NCBI GenBank assembly: GCA_964449985.1
Contig: CAYVCG010000080.1
Location: forward strand, 1 to 7,805
Length of the DNA stretch: 7,805 bases
Source of the DNA: CAYVCG01 sp964449985
GTDB lineage: Bacteria; Bacillota; Clostridia; Lachnospirales; WRAX01
Reading direction: 5' to 3'
The notes beneath the pieces were generated by a model. That model was given only the letters and a program-made list of their open reading frames with translations. It was not told the DNA's origin and did no database searches. Below, piece after piece: positions 1 through 6,145 of the stretch. The position numbers were made by a program, and so were the translations under genes. Each line of letters opens with the position of its first letter. Position 1 is the first letter of the stretch.

Positions 1-1010
1 CCGCTGCCGCTCATAAGCTGTAAGTAATCAATGATAACAAGCTTTATATCTTTTTCTAGCTTTAGCTTTCGGCATTTTGAGCGCACCTCGGAAACAGATA
101 TGCCCGGCGTATCATCTATAAATAAAGGCGCCGCAGAAAGAGGCCCTAACGCTCTTGCTATTTGTGACCAATCATCGTGATTAAGTTCACCTGTCCGAAG
201 TTTTTGCGCATCAATCATGGCCTCAGAGCATAGCAGCCTGTTCGCAAGCTGCTCCTTAGACATTTCTAGGCTAAAAACCGCTGTCGGAACGTTTTGACGC
301 ACAGCTGCATTTTGAGCAATATTGAGAGCGAACGCTGTTTTTCCCATAGAAGGACGGGCTGCGATAAGTATTAGGTCAGACGGCTGCAATCCCGCTGTTT
401 TATGGTCAAAATCGGCAAAACCTGTGGATACGCCTGTTATCTTGCCGCCGGAGCGAAAAATATCCTCAATTTTGTCTATAGATGTTAACAAAACATCGTG
501 TATATGAGAAAACTCCGTTGTGTTCCTGTTTGAAGAAATATCAAATATGCCTTTTTCGGCAAAGTCCAATAAAGCATCAACAGACATAGAGCCATTAAAC
601 CCGGAGGACGATATTTCTGTCGAAACTTTTATAATTTTTCTTGTTACGGATTTTTCAGCAACAATTCTGCAATAATGCTTTATATTGGCGGATGTTGAAA
701 CAGCTCCAGCAAGGTCTGCAAGAGCCTGCGCACCGCCTATTTGGTCAAATATATTATGTTCTTCAAGCTTATTTTTTAAAGTTACTAAATCAATAGGGGA
801 GTTTGAAACATAAAGCTCCACCATAGCATCAAAGACAGCTTTATAATCGGGCCGATAAAAATCATCGCTTTTAAGCATCTCATAAGCTATTGAAGCCGCT
901 TCAGCATCAAAAAGCATAGAGCTTAGAACCGCAAGCTCCGCATCGGCGTCAAAAGGCGGGATTCGCCCTTGCAAGTCATTATTGGAATTATTATTTAAAC
1001 TCTGATTCAT
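1..1010 (-). CDS. dnaB: Replicative DNA helicase DnaB, 3' end cut off by window edge
   Basis: Hexameric replicative helicase that unwinds DNA at the fork and binds primase. My translation from the ATG at 1010 stays open for 336 codons to the window edge; the family is usually about 440-450 residues, so roughly the last quarter is missing. The N-terminal helical domain begins near residue 17 (RIPPFDADAELAVL). The RecA-like domain carries a clear Walker A, ARPSMGKT, with Lys224 (codon 339-341), then the FSLEMS motif with its conserved glutamate, and Walker B as LVIIDYLQLM with Asp328. An in-frame stop lies four codons upstream of the ATG, so the start cannot move far; the ribosome site is weak (AGAAG about 12 bases upstream). 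It follows rplI by 48 bases and is the last visible gene of the MazG-like/gdpP/rplI operon. A poly-Asn/Ser stretch (residues 6-11) precedes the first domain. Identification is secure. Confidence 0.96.
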   Translation of the reverse strand, partial: MNQSLNNNSNNDLQGRIPPFDADAELAVLSSMLFDAEAASIAYEMLKSDDFYRPDYKAVFDAMVELYVSNSPIDLVTLKNKLEEHNIFDQIGGAQALADLAGAVSTSANIKHYCRIVAEKSVTRKIIKVSTEISSSGFNGSMSVDALLDFAEKGIFDISSNRNTTEFSHIHDVLLTSIDKIEDIFRSGGKITGVSTGFADFDHKTAGLQPSDLILIAARPSMGKTAFALNIAQNAAVRQNVPTAVFSLEMSKEQLANRLLCSEAMIDAQKLRTGELNHDDWSQIARALGPLSAAPLFIDDTPGISVSEVRSKCRKLKLEKDIKLVIIDYLQLMSGS

Positions 1011-1023
1011 AATCGCCGATCAC

Positions 1024-1055
1024 TTCTATTCCGAATTTATTCTATTACGAATTTA
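1024..1055. repeat. 16-bp tandem duplication between rplI and dnaB
   Basis: TTCTATTCCGAATTTA (1024-1039) is followed directly by TTCTATTACGAATTTA (1040-1055), one mismatch in 16. A third partial copy, TTCTATT at 1057-1063, overlaps the rplI stop codon (1059-1061). The array fills most of the 48-base gap before dnaB and lies in the transcribed spacer. It looks like slippage duplication; no function is evident. Confidence 0.75.
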
Positions 1056-1058
1056 CTT

Positions 1059-1499
1059 CTATTCTATTTCAATTTTTATTTTAGCCACAACCTGAGGATG
1101 GAGCCGTACATCAACTTGTTTTTGACCTTTGGTTTTAATCGGTTCATCAAGAACGATCTTCTTTTTATCTATCTTAATACCTGTTTGTTGCTCGAATGCA
1201 GTTGCTATTTCCTTATTTGTTACAGAGCCGAATATTTTATCACTAACACCTGATTTTACTGTTATTTTAATCGTTTTTGCCTCGAAGATTTCTTTTTGCT
1301 GCTGAGCTGCTTCAAGCTCTTCGCGTCTTCTTTTTTCCTCAGCCCTTTTTTGCATTTCCAATGTATTTAAGTTTTCCTTAGTTGCCGCCACGGCAAGCTT
1401 GCGGGGAATAAGAAAATTCTTCGCATGGCCGTCCGAAGCCTCTATAGTTTGGCCTTTTTTGCCTGTTCCTTTAACGTCTTCTAATAATATAACCTTCAT
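1059..1499 (-). CDS. rplI: 50S ribosomal protein L9
   Basis: Large-subunit protein that binds 23S rRNA near the base of the L1 stalk and helps maintain reading frame. The 146-residue product is close to the family norm of about 148. The N-terminal globular domain is textbook (MKVILLEDVKGTGKKG, then DGHAKNFLIPRKLAV at about residues 23-37). A charged connecting helix follows at about 43-75, rich in Glu, Lys, Arg and Gln, and then the C-terminal domain. The ATG overlaps the gdpP stop in an ATGA arrangement, so translation is probably coupled. It also has its own GGAGG site seven bases upstream. The stop is TAG. The association of rplI with gdpP upstream and dnaB downstream is common in Firmicutes. 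Confidence 0.97.
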   Translation of the reverse strand: MKVILLEDVKGTGKKGQTIEASDGHAKNFLIPRKLAVAATKENLNTLEMQKRAEEKRRREELEAAQQQKEIFEAKTIKITVKSGVSDKIFGSVTNKEIATAFEQQTGIKIDKKKIVLDEPIKTKGQKQVDVRLHPQVVAKIKIEIE

Positions 1500-3262
1500 T
1501 TGGATACCTCCTGTAAATAATTATTGATAGCATCTTTAAGCATAACCAAAACTTCATCTTCCGGAACCCCTTCAATTTGAACACCGGCTACGGTTTGGTG
1601 ACCCCCTCCGTCCAGCTTTTCCATTATTACCTGAACATTTATGCCGCTTAAACTGCGGGCGCTTATATTAACCTTTTCTCCTACGCTAGATAGAACGAAC
1701 GAGGCTTCTATACCAGAAATGTCCAAAAGCTCATCAGCGGCCTGTGCTGCTATAAGCGCCGGATTTTCGATGTTTGAAGGGCAGATCGAAATAGCTATGT
1801 TATCTTGAAAAATCTCTGCATTGTTTACTGCCATTGCCTTTGCTTTAAAGGCCTCCAAATCGTTCTTAAACAACATACGCACCTTAACGCTGTCTGATCC
1901 ATTACGGCGTAAATATGCGGCAGCCTCAAAGGTTTTTGTGCCTGTTTTGACAGTAAAGTTTTTTGTATCAACTGTTATTCCGGCCAAAAGGGCATCCGCT
2001 TCTACTGGGCGTAGTTTAATCTTATTTTTTAAATATTGAAGCATTTCTGTAATAAGCTCACACGTTGAAGAAGCCGAAGGGTCGTGATATGTCAAAAGGG
2101 CATTATCTATAAACTCCGCCGCTTTTCTGTGATGATCAATAACGACGATTTTTTTAGCGGCAGCCGTTTTTAATATTTCCACGTCTTCCAAAATACTCGG
2201 CCTGTGAGCATCTACTATAACTATTAACGTATTTTCAGTTATGTTTTTACGGGCTTCTTCTTTTGATATAAAAACATTGTTTTTATAATCATTTTCAGTA
2301 CAAAGCCGTTCATATAAATATTTAATATTTGTTGTTATGCTGCCAAGGATGATTTTACAATCCTTTCCCAAAGACGACACCATTTTGTATACACCAATAG
2401 CCGCTCCAAGACAATCTAGATCAATATTCCTATGGCCCATAATAATAACATTAGAACTTTCACCAACAAGCTCGGAAAAAGCATAAGTCTTTATCCTTGC
2501 CTTAACACGGGTGTTGTTGCCGATTTCTTTTGATATGCCGCCAAAAAAATAATATTTTTCCTTATCTTTAATTAATACCTGATCACCGCCGCGGCCTAAC
2601 GCCAAATCAATGGCAGCGCGAGCAAACTCCATAGATTGAGTTAATGAATCTCCGTCTAATCCTATACCTATGCTAAGGGTTACAGGCAGCTTATTTCCCA
2701 TATTAATTTCGCGCACCTGGGATAAGATTTCAAACTTTTGCGATTTTAAAATCTCAAGTTTGTCGTTAGAAAATAAAAACAAATATTTATCCTTTTCAAA
2801 TTTGCGCACAATACCCGAAACTTTTTGAGCAAGAGCGTTTATTTTTCTGTCAATAAGGGCTGTTAGAATAGGGCGTTTTATTTCCTCTATTGATTCTAGC
2901 ACCTCATCATAGTTATCAATGAATATAAGGCTCACCAAAACCTTTTCAGCATCACGAACAGCGTTTTCTATAAAATCCGTCTTTTGAATAAACGAAACAG
3001 TAATAAGACTTTTTCCTATTTTATCGGAAAGATGTTTAGCGAATGCAAAAAATATTTCTCCGTTTAGCGAGACTTGTTGCTTTGCCAGATTCATACTGAA
3101 ATATGGTATTATGTCAGTAATCTTGCTTCCAGGAGCAATTGCAAGCACTTTATTTGCGCTTTCGTTAGCATAAACGACAACCCCCTTATCAAGCATGATA
3201 AAAGGGAAAGGCAAGGTATTATTAAGAGCATTTATGCTGTCTGATTCATAAGGTATAAGCAT
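1496..3262 (-). CDS. gdpP: GdpP-type DHH/DHHA1 c-di-AMP phosphodiesterase lacking membrane helices
   Basis: Enzymes of this family hydrolyse cyclic di-AMP to pApA. From the ATG at 3262 the product is 588 residues. Parts in order: a PAS-like domain (about 11-95); a degenerate GGDEF domain (about 105-232) ending in the family signature ALGRGGDQV; the DHH domain with GHRNIDLD (277-283), VDAHRPS (350-356), IDHHR (375-379) and Asp432 in GITVDTKNF; and DHHA1 with DGGGH (551-555). All expected metal-binding His/Asp residues are present, so catalysis is likely intact. B. subtilis-type GdpP starts with two transmembrane helices before the PAS domain; here nothing hydrophobic precedes it, implying a cytosolic form. 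I chose 3262 because AAGGAG lies seven bases upstream, whereas the longer reading from 3310 (16 extra polar residues, overlapping the previous stop) has no ribosome site. It ends in an ATGA overlap with rplI. Confidence 0.92.
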   Translation of the reverse strand: MLIPYESDSINALNNTLPFPFIMLDKGVVVYANESANKVLAIAPGSKITDIIPYFSMNLAKQQVSLNGEIFFAFAKHLSDKIGKSLITVSFIQKTDFIENAVRDAEKVLVSLIFIDNYDEVLESIEEIKRPILTALIDRKINALAQKVSGIVRKFEKDKYLFLFSNDKLEILKSQKFEILSQVREINMGNKLPVTLSIGIGLDGDSLTQSMEFARAAIDLALGRGGDQVLIKDKEKYYFFGGISKEIGNNTRVKARIKTYAFSELVGESSNVIIMGHRNIDLDCLGAAIGVYKMVSSLGKDCKIILGSITTNIKYLYERLCTENDYKNNVFISKEEARKNITENTLIVIVDAHRPSILEDVEILKTAAAKKIVVIDHHRKAAEFIDNALLTYHDPSASSTCELITEMLQYLKNKIKLRPVEADALLAGITVDTKNFTVKTGTKTFEAAAYLRRNGSDSVKVRMLFKNDLEAFKAKAMAVNNAEIFQDNIAISICPSNIENPALIAAQAADELLDISGIEASFVLSSVGEKVNISARSLSGINVQVIMEKLDGGGHQTVAGVQIEGVPEDEVLVMLKDAINNYLQEVSK

Positions 3263-3269
3263 ATTGATT

Positions 3270-3275
3270 CTCCTT
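3270..3275 (-). promoter_or_regulatory. Ribosome binding site that fixes the gdpP start
   Basis: On the minus strand the sequence reads AAGGAG, then seven bases, then ATG at 3262. This is the consensus Shine-Dalgarno at ideal spacing. The alternative ATG at 3310 is preceded by CAAAAATCTCAAGATGCTAA, which has no comparable site. The start therefore belongs at 3262, leaving a 44-base gap after the MazG-like stop. Confidence 0.85.
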
Positions 3276-3306
3276 AAATTTGATTCGGATATTAAACATA
3301 ACGTAT

Positions 3307-3630
3307 TCATTTAGCATCTTGAGATTTTTGTGATAAGTATTTATAAAGCGCAGATTTATCAGACCCTAGAAAGGATTCTTTAAGAACTTCGCATTTTAAC
3401 TTATTAAGTATTTTGCCGTCAATGCTTTCCGGGCTTATACCAAGCCTGTTTGAAAGAAGATACGCCGTTATAATAATATCAGATACGATCTCTCTTCTTT
3501 CCGACTCATTGGCGGAAGATGATGCCATATTTGAATAAAGCTTAGATATATCCGAAAGCATTAAGCATTTTAGTTTTTCTATAACGGAGATGTTTTTTAC
3601 AATATCAAAATCAATACCGTTTTTTTCCAT
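3307..3630 (-). CDS. Small MazG-like family protein
   Basis: A 107-residue soluble, largely helical protein. The opening (FDIVKNISVIEKLKCLML, about residues 8-25) and the middle (EIVSDIIITAYLLSNRLGIS, 47-66) resemble the short MazG-like family found beside gdpP, rplI and dnaB in Clostridia. MazG proteins are nucleoside triphosphate pyrophosphohydrolases built on E-x-x-x-D helices. Here Glu47 and Asp51 could form such a pair, but I do not see the complete EExxE...ExxD set, so activity is uncertain. An ATG start at 3630 is preferred over the TTG one codon earlier; an AAAGG-type site lies about 10 bases upstream. It is the first gene of the operon, with a sigma-A promoter about 65 bases upstream, and precedes gdpP. 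The family assignment comes from remembered sequence likeness and context; the biochemical role is unknown. Confidence 0.72.
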   Translation of the reverse strand: MEKNGIDFDIVKNISVIEKLKCLMLSDISKLYSNMASSSANESERREIVSDIIITAYLLSNRLGISPESIDGKILNKLKCEVLKESFLGSDKSALYKYLSQKSQDAK

Positions 3631-3700
3631 CAAAGCTCAACCTTTCATAAAGTTTTACCATTTAGCGCAATAATTAGAAATTTTAAACAAACAAAAAACA

Positions 3701-3728
3701 ATTATAACATTTTTGAATTAATTTGCAA
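3701..3728 (-). promoter_or_regulatory. Sigma-A promoter for the MazG-like/gdpP/rplI/dnaB operon
   Basis: On the minus strand, TTGCAA (3723-3728, 4 of 6 to TTGACA), a 16-base spacer and a perfect TATAAT (3701-3706). Transcription would begin near 3694, giving a leader of about 65 bases. It sits in the 216-base AT-rich gap between pheA and the MazG-like gene (3631-3846), where I see no gene and no riboswitch-like structure. Confidence 0.65.
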
Positions 3729-3825
3729 AGTTATATTACATAAATGTCGATATATAACTATATGTGTCAGTATATAAAAAACATACTTTATGAATAATAA
3801 ATAAGTAGATTAAAATTAATAGCTC

Positions 3826-3844
3826 AAAAATGTGATTTTTCACA
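3826..3844 (-). terminator. Weak intrinsic terminator after pheA
   Basis: Two bases past the pheA stop, the minus strand reads TGTGA, loop AAAA, TCACA, then TTTTT. The stem is only five base pairs (six with a G-U), so termination may be partial. Its place just past the stop and the T-run favour this role; the promoter about 100 bases further on separates pheA from the next operon. Confidence 0.45.
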
Positions 3845-3846
3845 CA

Positions 3847-4668
3847 TTACTTGCTTCCGATTATTGGATATGAGCCTAAATTTTTATAAAATATAGTTTT
3901 TCTTTTAACCATTGTCAGAGCGCTGTTTACATCATCAACATTATTATAGCCCTCGATATCGATTAGAAAAACATATTCTCCAGCTCTGTCCTTTGCAGGC
4001 CGGGAAACTATCTTTGTCATATTCATATCCCAAAGGGCAAATATGCCAAGGATTTTGTAAAGCTCTCCGGGTTCGTTTTTAGTCGAAAACGCTATGCTTA
4101 TTTTATGATTCATCTTTGGGGCTGTTGTATCTTCTTTGGAAAGCACCGCAAAGGTTGTTACATTTCCCTTTTGCTGTATGCTTTCATGAAGAATTTTTAG
4201 GTCGTATATTTGCGCAATTTTTGCGGAGCCTATGGCTGCGCAATGCTCATTGGCTGCCAAAACCTCCAACGCTGCCGCCGCAGTTGATGCCGTTGGCAGG
4301 GTTAAAACACCTGGATATTGCTGCCTTGTGAACTTCCGGCATTGTGCAAGCGGTTGCGGATGCGATAGTATTTTTTCTAACTTTTCGCCATTATAGCTTT
4401 GCTTAACAAGCAGGTTATTAATGACTTGAAGCTCAAGCTGTGCTTTTATATATAGATTTGTTTCAAAAATCAAGGTGTCAAGTGTAGCATTAACTATGCC
4501 TTCTATGGAGTTTTCCATGGGGACTATTGCTAGATCACATTCATTATTACATAAAGATAAAATAACGTCCTCTATAGTATGAAAGCATATAATTTCCGCC
4601 TTATCATTATAATGAAAAGCGGCTTCTTCCGAAAATGTACCCTTGGGGCCTAAACATGCCAGTTTCAA
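3847..4668 (-). CDS. pheA: Prephenate dehydratase (monofunctional, with ACT domain)
   Basis: Converts prephenate to phenylpyruvate in phenylalanine synthesis; cytosolic. The 273-residue length is typical of the monofunctional enzyme. The N-terminal signature LGPKGTFSEEAA (6-17) and VPMENSIEG (49-57) are diagnostic, and SHPQPLAQC (102-110) is the second lobe motif. The C-terminal ACT regulatory domain (about 188-270) has EPGELYKIL and KIVSRPAK. The normally conserved catalytic TRF reads T171-T172-F173, so the threonine is kept but the arginine is gone. The ACT motifs GAL and ESRP read GEL (201-203) and VSRP (221-224), which may alter phenylalanine feedback. The start is TTG at 4668, with AAAGGA nine bases upstream. 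It appears to be a single-gene unit transcribed away from the signalling cluster. Confidence 0.93.
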   Translation of the reverse strand: MKLACLGPKGTFSEEAAFHYNDKAEIICFHTIEDVILSLCNNECDLAIVPMENSIEGIVNATLDTLIFETNLYIKAQLELQVINNLLVKQSYNGEKLEKILSHPQPLAQCRKFTRQQYPGVLTLPTASTAAAALEVLAANEHCAAIGSAKIAQIYDLKILHESIQQKGNVTTFAVLSKEDTTAPKMNHKISIAFSTKNEPGELYKILGIFALWDMNMTKIVSRPAKDRAGEYVFLIDIEGYNNVDDVNSALTMVKRKTIFYKNLGSYPIIGSK

Positions 4669-4690
4669 TTATACCAGTCCTTTAGTATTT

Positions 4691-4708
4691 ATTGGAAGTT
4701 TTTCCAAT
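4691..4708. repeat. 7-bp perfect inverted repeat in the divergent region
   Basis: ATTGGAA, GTTT, TTCCAAT. It lies 22 bases upstream of the pheA start, in the probable pheA leader, and about 27 bases upstream of the -35 of the candidate rightward promoter. It could be an operator or a leader hairpin; there is no T-run long enough to make it a convincing terminator. Confidence 0.5.
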
Positions 4709-4734
4709 TTATGAAAATTTAATTAGAAATATTA

Positions 4735-4763
4735 TGGAAAAAAGCTATTTGGTAGTGTATAAT
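4735..4763 (+). promoter_or_regulatory. Candidate sigma-A promoter for the STAS/anti-sigma pair
   Basis: TGGAAA (4735-4740, 4 of 6), a 17-base spacer, then perfect TATAAT (4758-4763). The start site would be near 4770, with a leader of about 78 very AT-rich bases to the ATG at 4849. AT-richness makes chance matches common, so this is moderate evidence. The whole gap 4669-4848 holds no gene. Confidence 0.5.
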
Positions 4764-4764
4764 T

Positions 4765-4793
4765 ATAATATAATAAAATTTCTTAATTATCAA
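4765..4793 (-). promoter_or_regulatory. Candidate sigma-A promoter for pheA
   Basis: On the minus strand, TTGATA (4788-4793, 5 of 6), a 17-base spacer, then TATTAT (4765-4770, 5 of 6). Transcription would begin near 4758, on top of the -10 of the rightward promoter, so the two polymerases would compete. The region is extremely AT-rich and other alignments are possible. Confidence 0.4.
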
Positions 4794-4848
4794 TTATATA
4801 TTTTCTATATACAAAAAATTTTGAAAACACAATATAAGGAGGCGTCTT

Positions 4849-5178
4849 ATGGATTACTCGTTTGAAAAGAATTTTAACTCTGAAAAGGATTTGTGGGAGA
4901 TAAATGTTTCCGGCGAAATTGATATTTTTAATTCCAATGATTTTAAAAACCAACTTTTAGAGGCGGTTAAAGAAAATCAAAAGGATTTGTCTATTAATTG
5001 CGAAAAGTTAAAGTATATTGACTCCACGGCGTTGGGCTGTCTTGTTGCAGTTTTAAAAAACGTTAAAACATATAAAGGTGAAGTCAGGCTAGTAAATGTT
5101 AAAAGCAATTTATTAAAGCTTTTTAAAATCACAAATTTGGACAAAGTATTTATAATAGAGGGTGTTGCGAATGAGTAA
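4849..5178 (+). CDS. STAS-domain anti-sigma factor antagonist (RsbV-like)
   Basis: A 109-residue single STAS domain, the usual length. In partner switching, an unphosphorylated STAS protein binds an anti-sigma kinase and frees its sigma factor; phosphorylation on a conserved serine blocks this. Here the opening strand-turn VSGEIDIFNS (20-29) and the acceptor loop YIDSTALG (56-63) are clear, with Ser59 at the phosphorylation position after Asp58. The second residue of the usual DSSG is Thr60 and the glycine is Ala61, a tolerated variation. The ATG has an ideal AAGGAGG seven bases upstream. The end overlaps the next gene, an RsbW-like protein, by eight bases, so the two are co-translated and presumably partners. 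It is more diverged from SpoIIAA than the STAS gene at 7446 and fits the RsbV type better. The cognate sigma factor is not in view. Confidence 0.9.
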   Translation: MDYSFEKNFNSEKDLWEINVSGEIDIFNSNDFKNQLLEAVKENQKDLSINCEKLKYIDSTALGCLVAVLKNVKTYKGEVRLVNVKSNLLKLFKITNLDKVFIIEGVANE

Positions 5179-5605
5179 AAATAATAAAGAGAATATTGAA
5201 TTATCCTTGCCGGTCAATGCGGCGTATGTCTCAGCAGCCAGATTAACGGCATCCTCAGTTGCGAACCGTCTAGGTTTTAACATTGAAGAAATTGAAGACA
5301 TAAAAGCAGCAGTATCTGAAGCATGTACTTATATTATTAAAAAATCCTTCGCAAACAAAGTAAATACATTTAAAATTATATTTATGATGCAGGAGGGTGC
5401 TTTGGAAATTCACATAAGTTCTGAAATAAAACTTATGGAGACAGAGTCTGACGAGGAAATGAGCCTGCTTATGGTAAAGGCTCTTATGGATAAGCTTGAA
5501 ATAACAACGACTGATGATTCCCAAATTCAAATCATTATGTCAAAAGAACATAAAAATGCGGAATTTTTGGAAGCATCTTATGTTCAAGCAAATTCATTGC
5601 TATAA
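5171..5605 (+). CDS. RsbW-like anti-sigma protein with degenerate kinase fold
   Basis: A 144-residue protein. Its N-terminal half is clearly of the RsbW/HATPase_c_2 type: LPVNAAYVSAARLTASSVANRLGF (13-36), then IEDIKAAVSEACT (41-53). The ATP site, however, is broken in all three boxes. The N-box E-x-x-x-N reads Glu50-ACT-Tyr54, losing the magnesium-binding asparagine. The DxGxG box is replaced by the region around ISSEIK (82-87). The GxGL lid is replaced by MSLLMVKALMDKLE (97-110), where the following helix is still recognisable. A working kinase is therefore unlikely, though sigma- or STAS-binding surfaces could survive. The reading frame is intact, so it is not an obvious pseudogene. The start is ATG 5171, with GAGGG eight bases upstream, overlapping the STAS stop; a GTG at 5162 is less likely. 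A strong terminator follows, not the sigma gene expected after rsbW. Confidence 0.82.
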   Translation: MSKNNKENIELSLPVNAAYVSAARLTASSVANRLGFNIEEIEDIKAAVSEACTYIIKKSFANKVNTFKIIFMMQEGALEIHISSEIKLMETESDEEMSLLMVKALMDKLEITTTDDSQIQIIMSKEHKNAEFLEASYVQANSLL

Positions 5606-5627
5606 TCGAATATTTTTAGAGGATTAG

Positions 5628-5665
5628 AAAAATCCCCCGTTTGTAAATTCCCGGGGGATTTTTTT
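5628..5665 (+). terminator. Strong intrinsic terminator after the degenerate RsbW-like gene
   Basis: A 12-bp perfect stem, AAAAATCCCCCG (5628-5639) with CGGGGGATTTTT (5652-5663), a 12-base loop, and a seven-T run (5659-5665). The A-run on the other side makes it potentially bidirectional. It separates the STAS/pseudo-kinase pair from the kinase/phosphatase pair. Between its end and the next ribosome site (5707) there are only about 40 bases, in which I find no convincing promoter. Confidence 0.92.
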
Positions 5666-5719
5666 GAAGTATTTTGTACTGAATGCTGGTTTCAAAAAAA
5701 CTTTTTAAGGTGGGATAGT

Positions 5720-6145
5720 ATGCCGAAAACAATATTTGCACGCAATATCAAAAGCGAAATGTTTAAAGTCAGGCCACTTGTTAACGAGGCTTTGAAAAGC
5801 ATTGTTGCGGAGATTCCTAAATTATCGGAAGGCGACAAGTGCGAATTAAAGCTTATTTTGAGCGAATTATTGTATAATGCAGTTATCCATGGCAACAAAT
5901 CCTCCAGCAATAAAAAGGTTTTTCTTGATATAAAGCTTGATAGGCTTATCATAGAAGCCACTATTCGTGATGATGGAGACGGTTTTGATTATGATGGTTT
6001 TTTTGCACAATTAAATGAGGAGGATAACTTTAACAGTGAACATGGTAGGGGCATAAAACTCGTTTATGCTTTGACTAACAAGCTTGAGTTCAACGACAGG
6101 GGAAATTCAATAAAATTTTACAAGAAGGTGTCGCTTGATGAATAA
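5720..6145 (+). CDS. RsbW-like serine kinase / anti-sigma factor, GHKL ATP site intact
   Basis: A 141-residue HATPase_c_2 protein. All ATP-binding boxes are present: N-box LSELLYNAVIHGN with Glu49 and Asn53, G1 RDDGDGFD with Asp84, Gly86 and Gly88, and G2 HGRGIKLV with Gly109 and Gly111. Relatives phosphorylate STAS antagonists and may hold a sigma factor. The ATG at 5720 has AAGGTGG six bases upstream. The 3' end overlaps the response-regulator/PP2C gene by eight bases, so kinase and phosphatase are made together, as is common for opposing enzymes of one switch. Likely substrates are the STAS proteins at 4849 or 7446, but nothing in the sequence decides between them. It could equally be a kinase dedicated to the phosphatase or to a remote target. 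It differs clearly from the protein at 5171: there is little residue identity, and the nucleotide-binding motifs are complete only here. Confidence 0.88.
   Translation: MPKTIFARNIKSEMFKVRPLVNEALKSIVAEIPKLSEGDKCELKLILSELLYNAVIHGNKSSSNKKVFLDIKLDRLIIEATIRDDGDGFDYDGFFAQLNEEDNFNSEHGRGIKLVYALTNKLEFNDRGNSIKFYKKVSLDE

Noticed and set aside
322..507. Plus-strand 61-codon open frame inside dnaB
   Set aside because: Antisense shadow of a conserved helicase gene; no ribosome site and no recognisable domain.
1821..2039. Plus-strand 72-codon open frame inside gdpP
   Set aside because: Lies opposite the well-conserved DHH region; no supporting signals.
3831..3844. TGTGA-N4-TCACA palindrome as a CRP/FNR-type operator
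   Set aside because: The spacer is four rather than six bases, and its place after the pheA stop with a T-run fits a terminator hairpin better.
4116..4331. Plus-strand 71-codon open frame inside pheA
   Set aside because: Antisense to conserved PheA motifs and without a ribosome site.
4795..4812. TATATA-type palindromes in the STAS leader as regulatory sites
   Set aside because: Expected by chance in such AT-rich sequence; no GC-containing arms.
5688..5718. GTTTCA ... GGGATA as a sigma-B promoter ahead of the intact kinase gene
   Set aside because: Spacing of 17 is too long for sigma-B and the -10 would overlap the ribosome site, leaving no leader.
5113..5961. Three minus-strand open frames (5113-5301, 5270-5530, 5692-5961)
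   Set aside because: All are antisense to real STAS or kinase genes and have low-complexity, Phe/Tyr/Cys-rich or Ser/Leu-rich translations.
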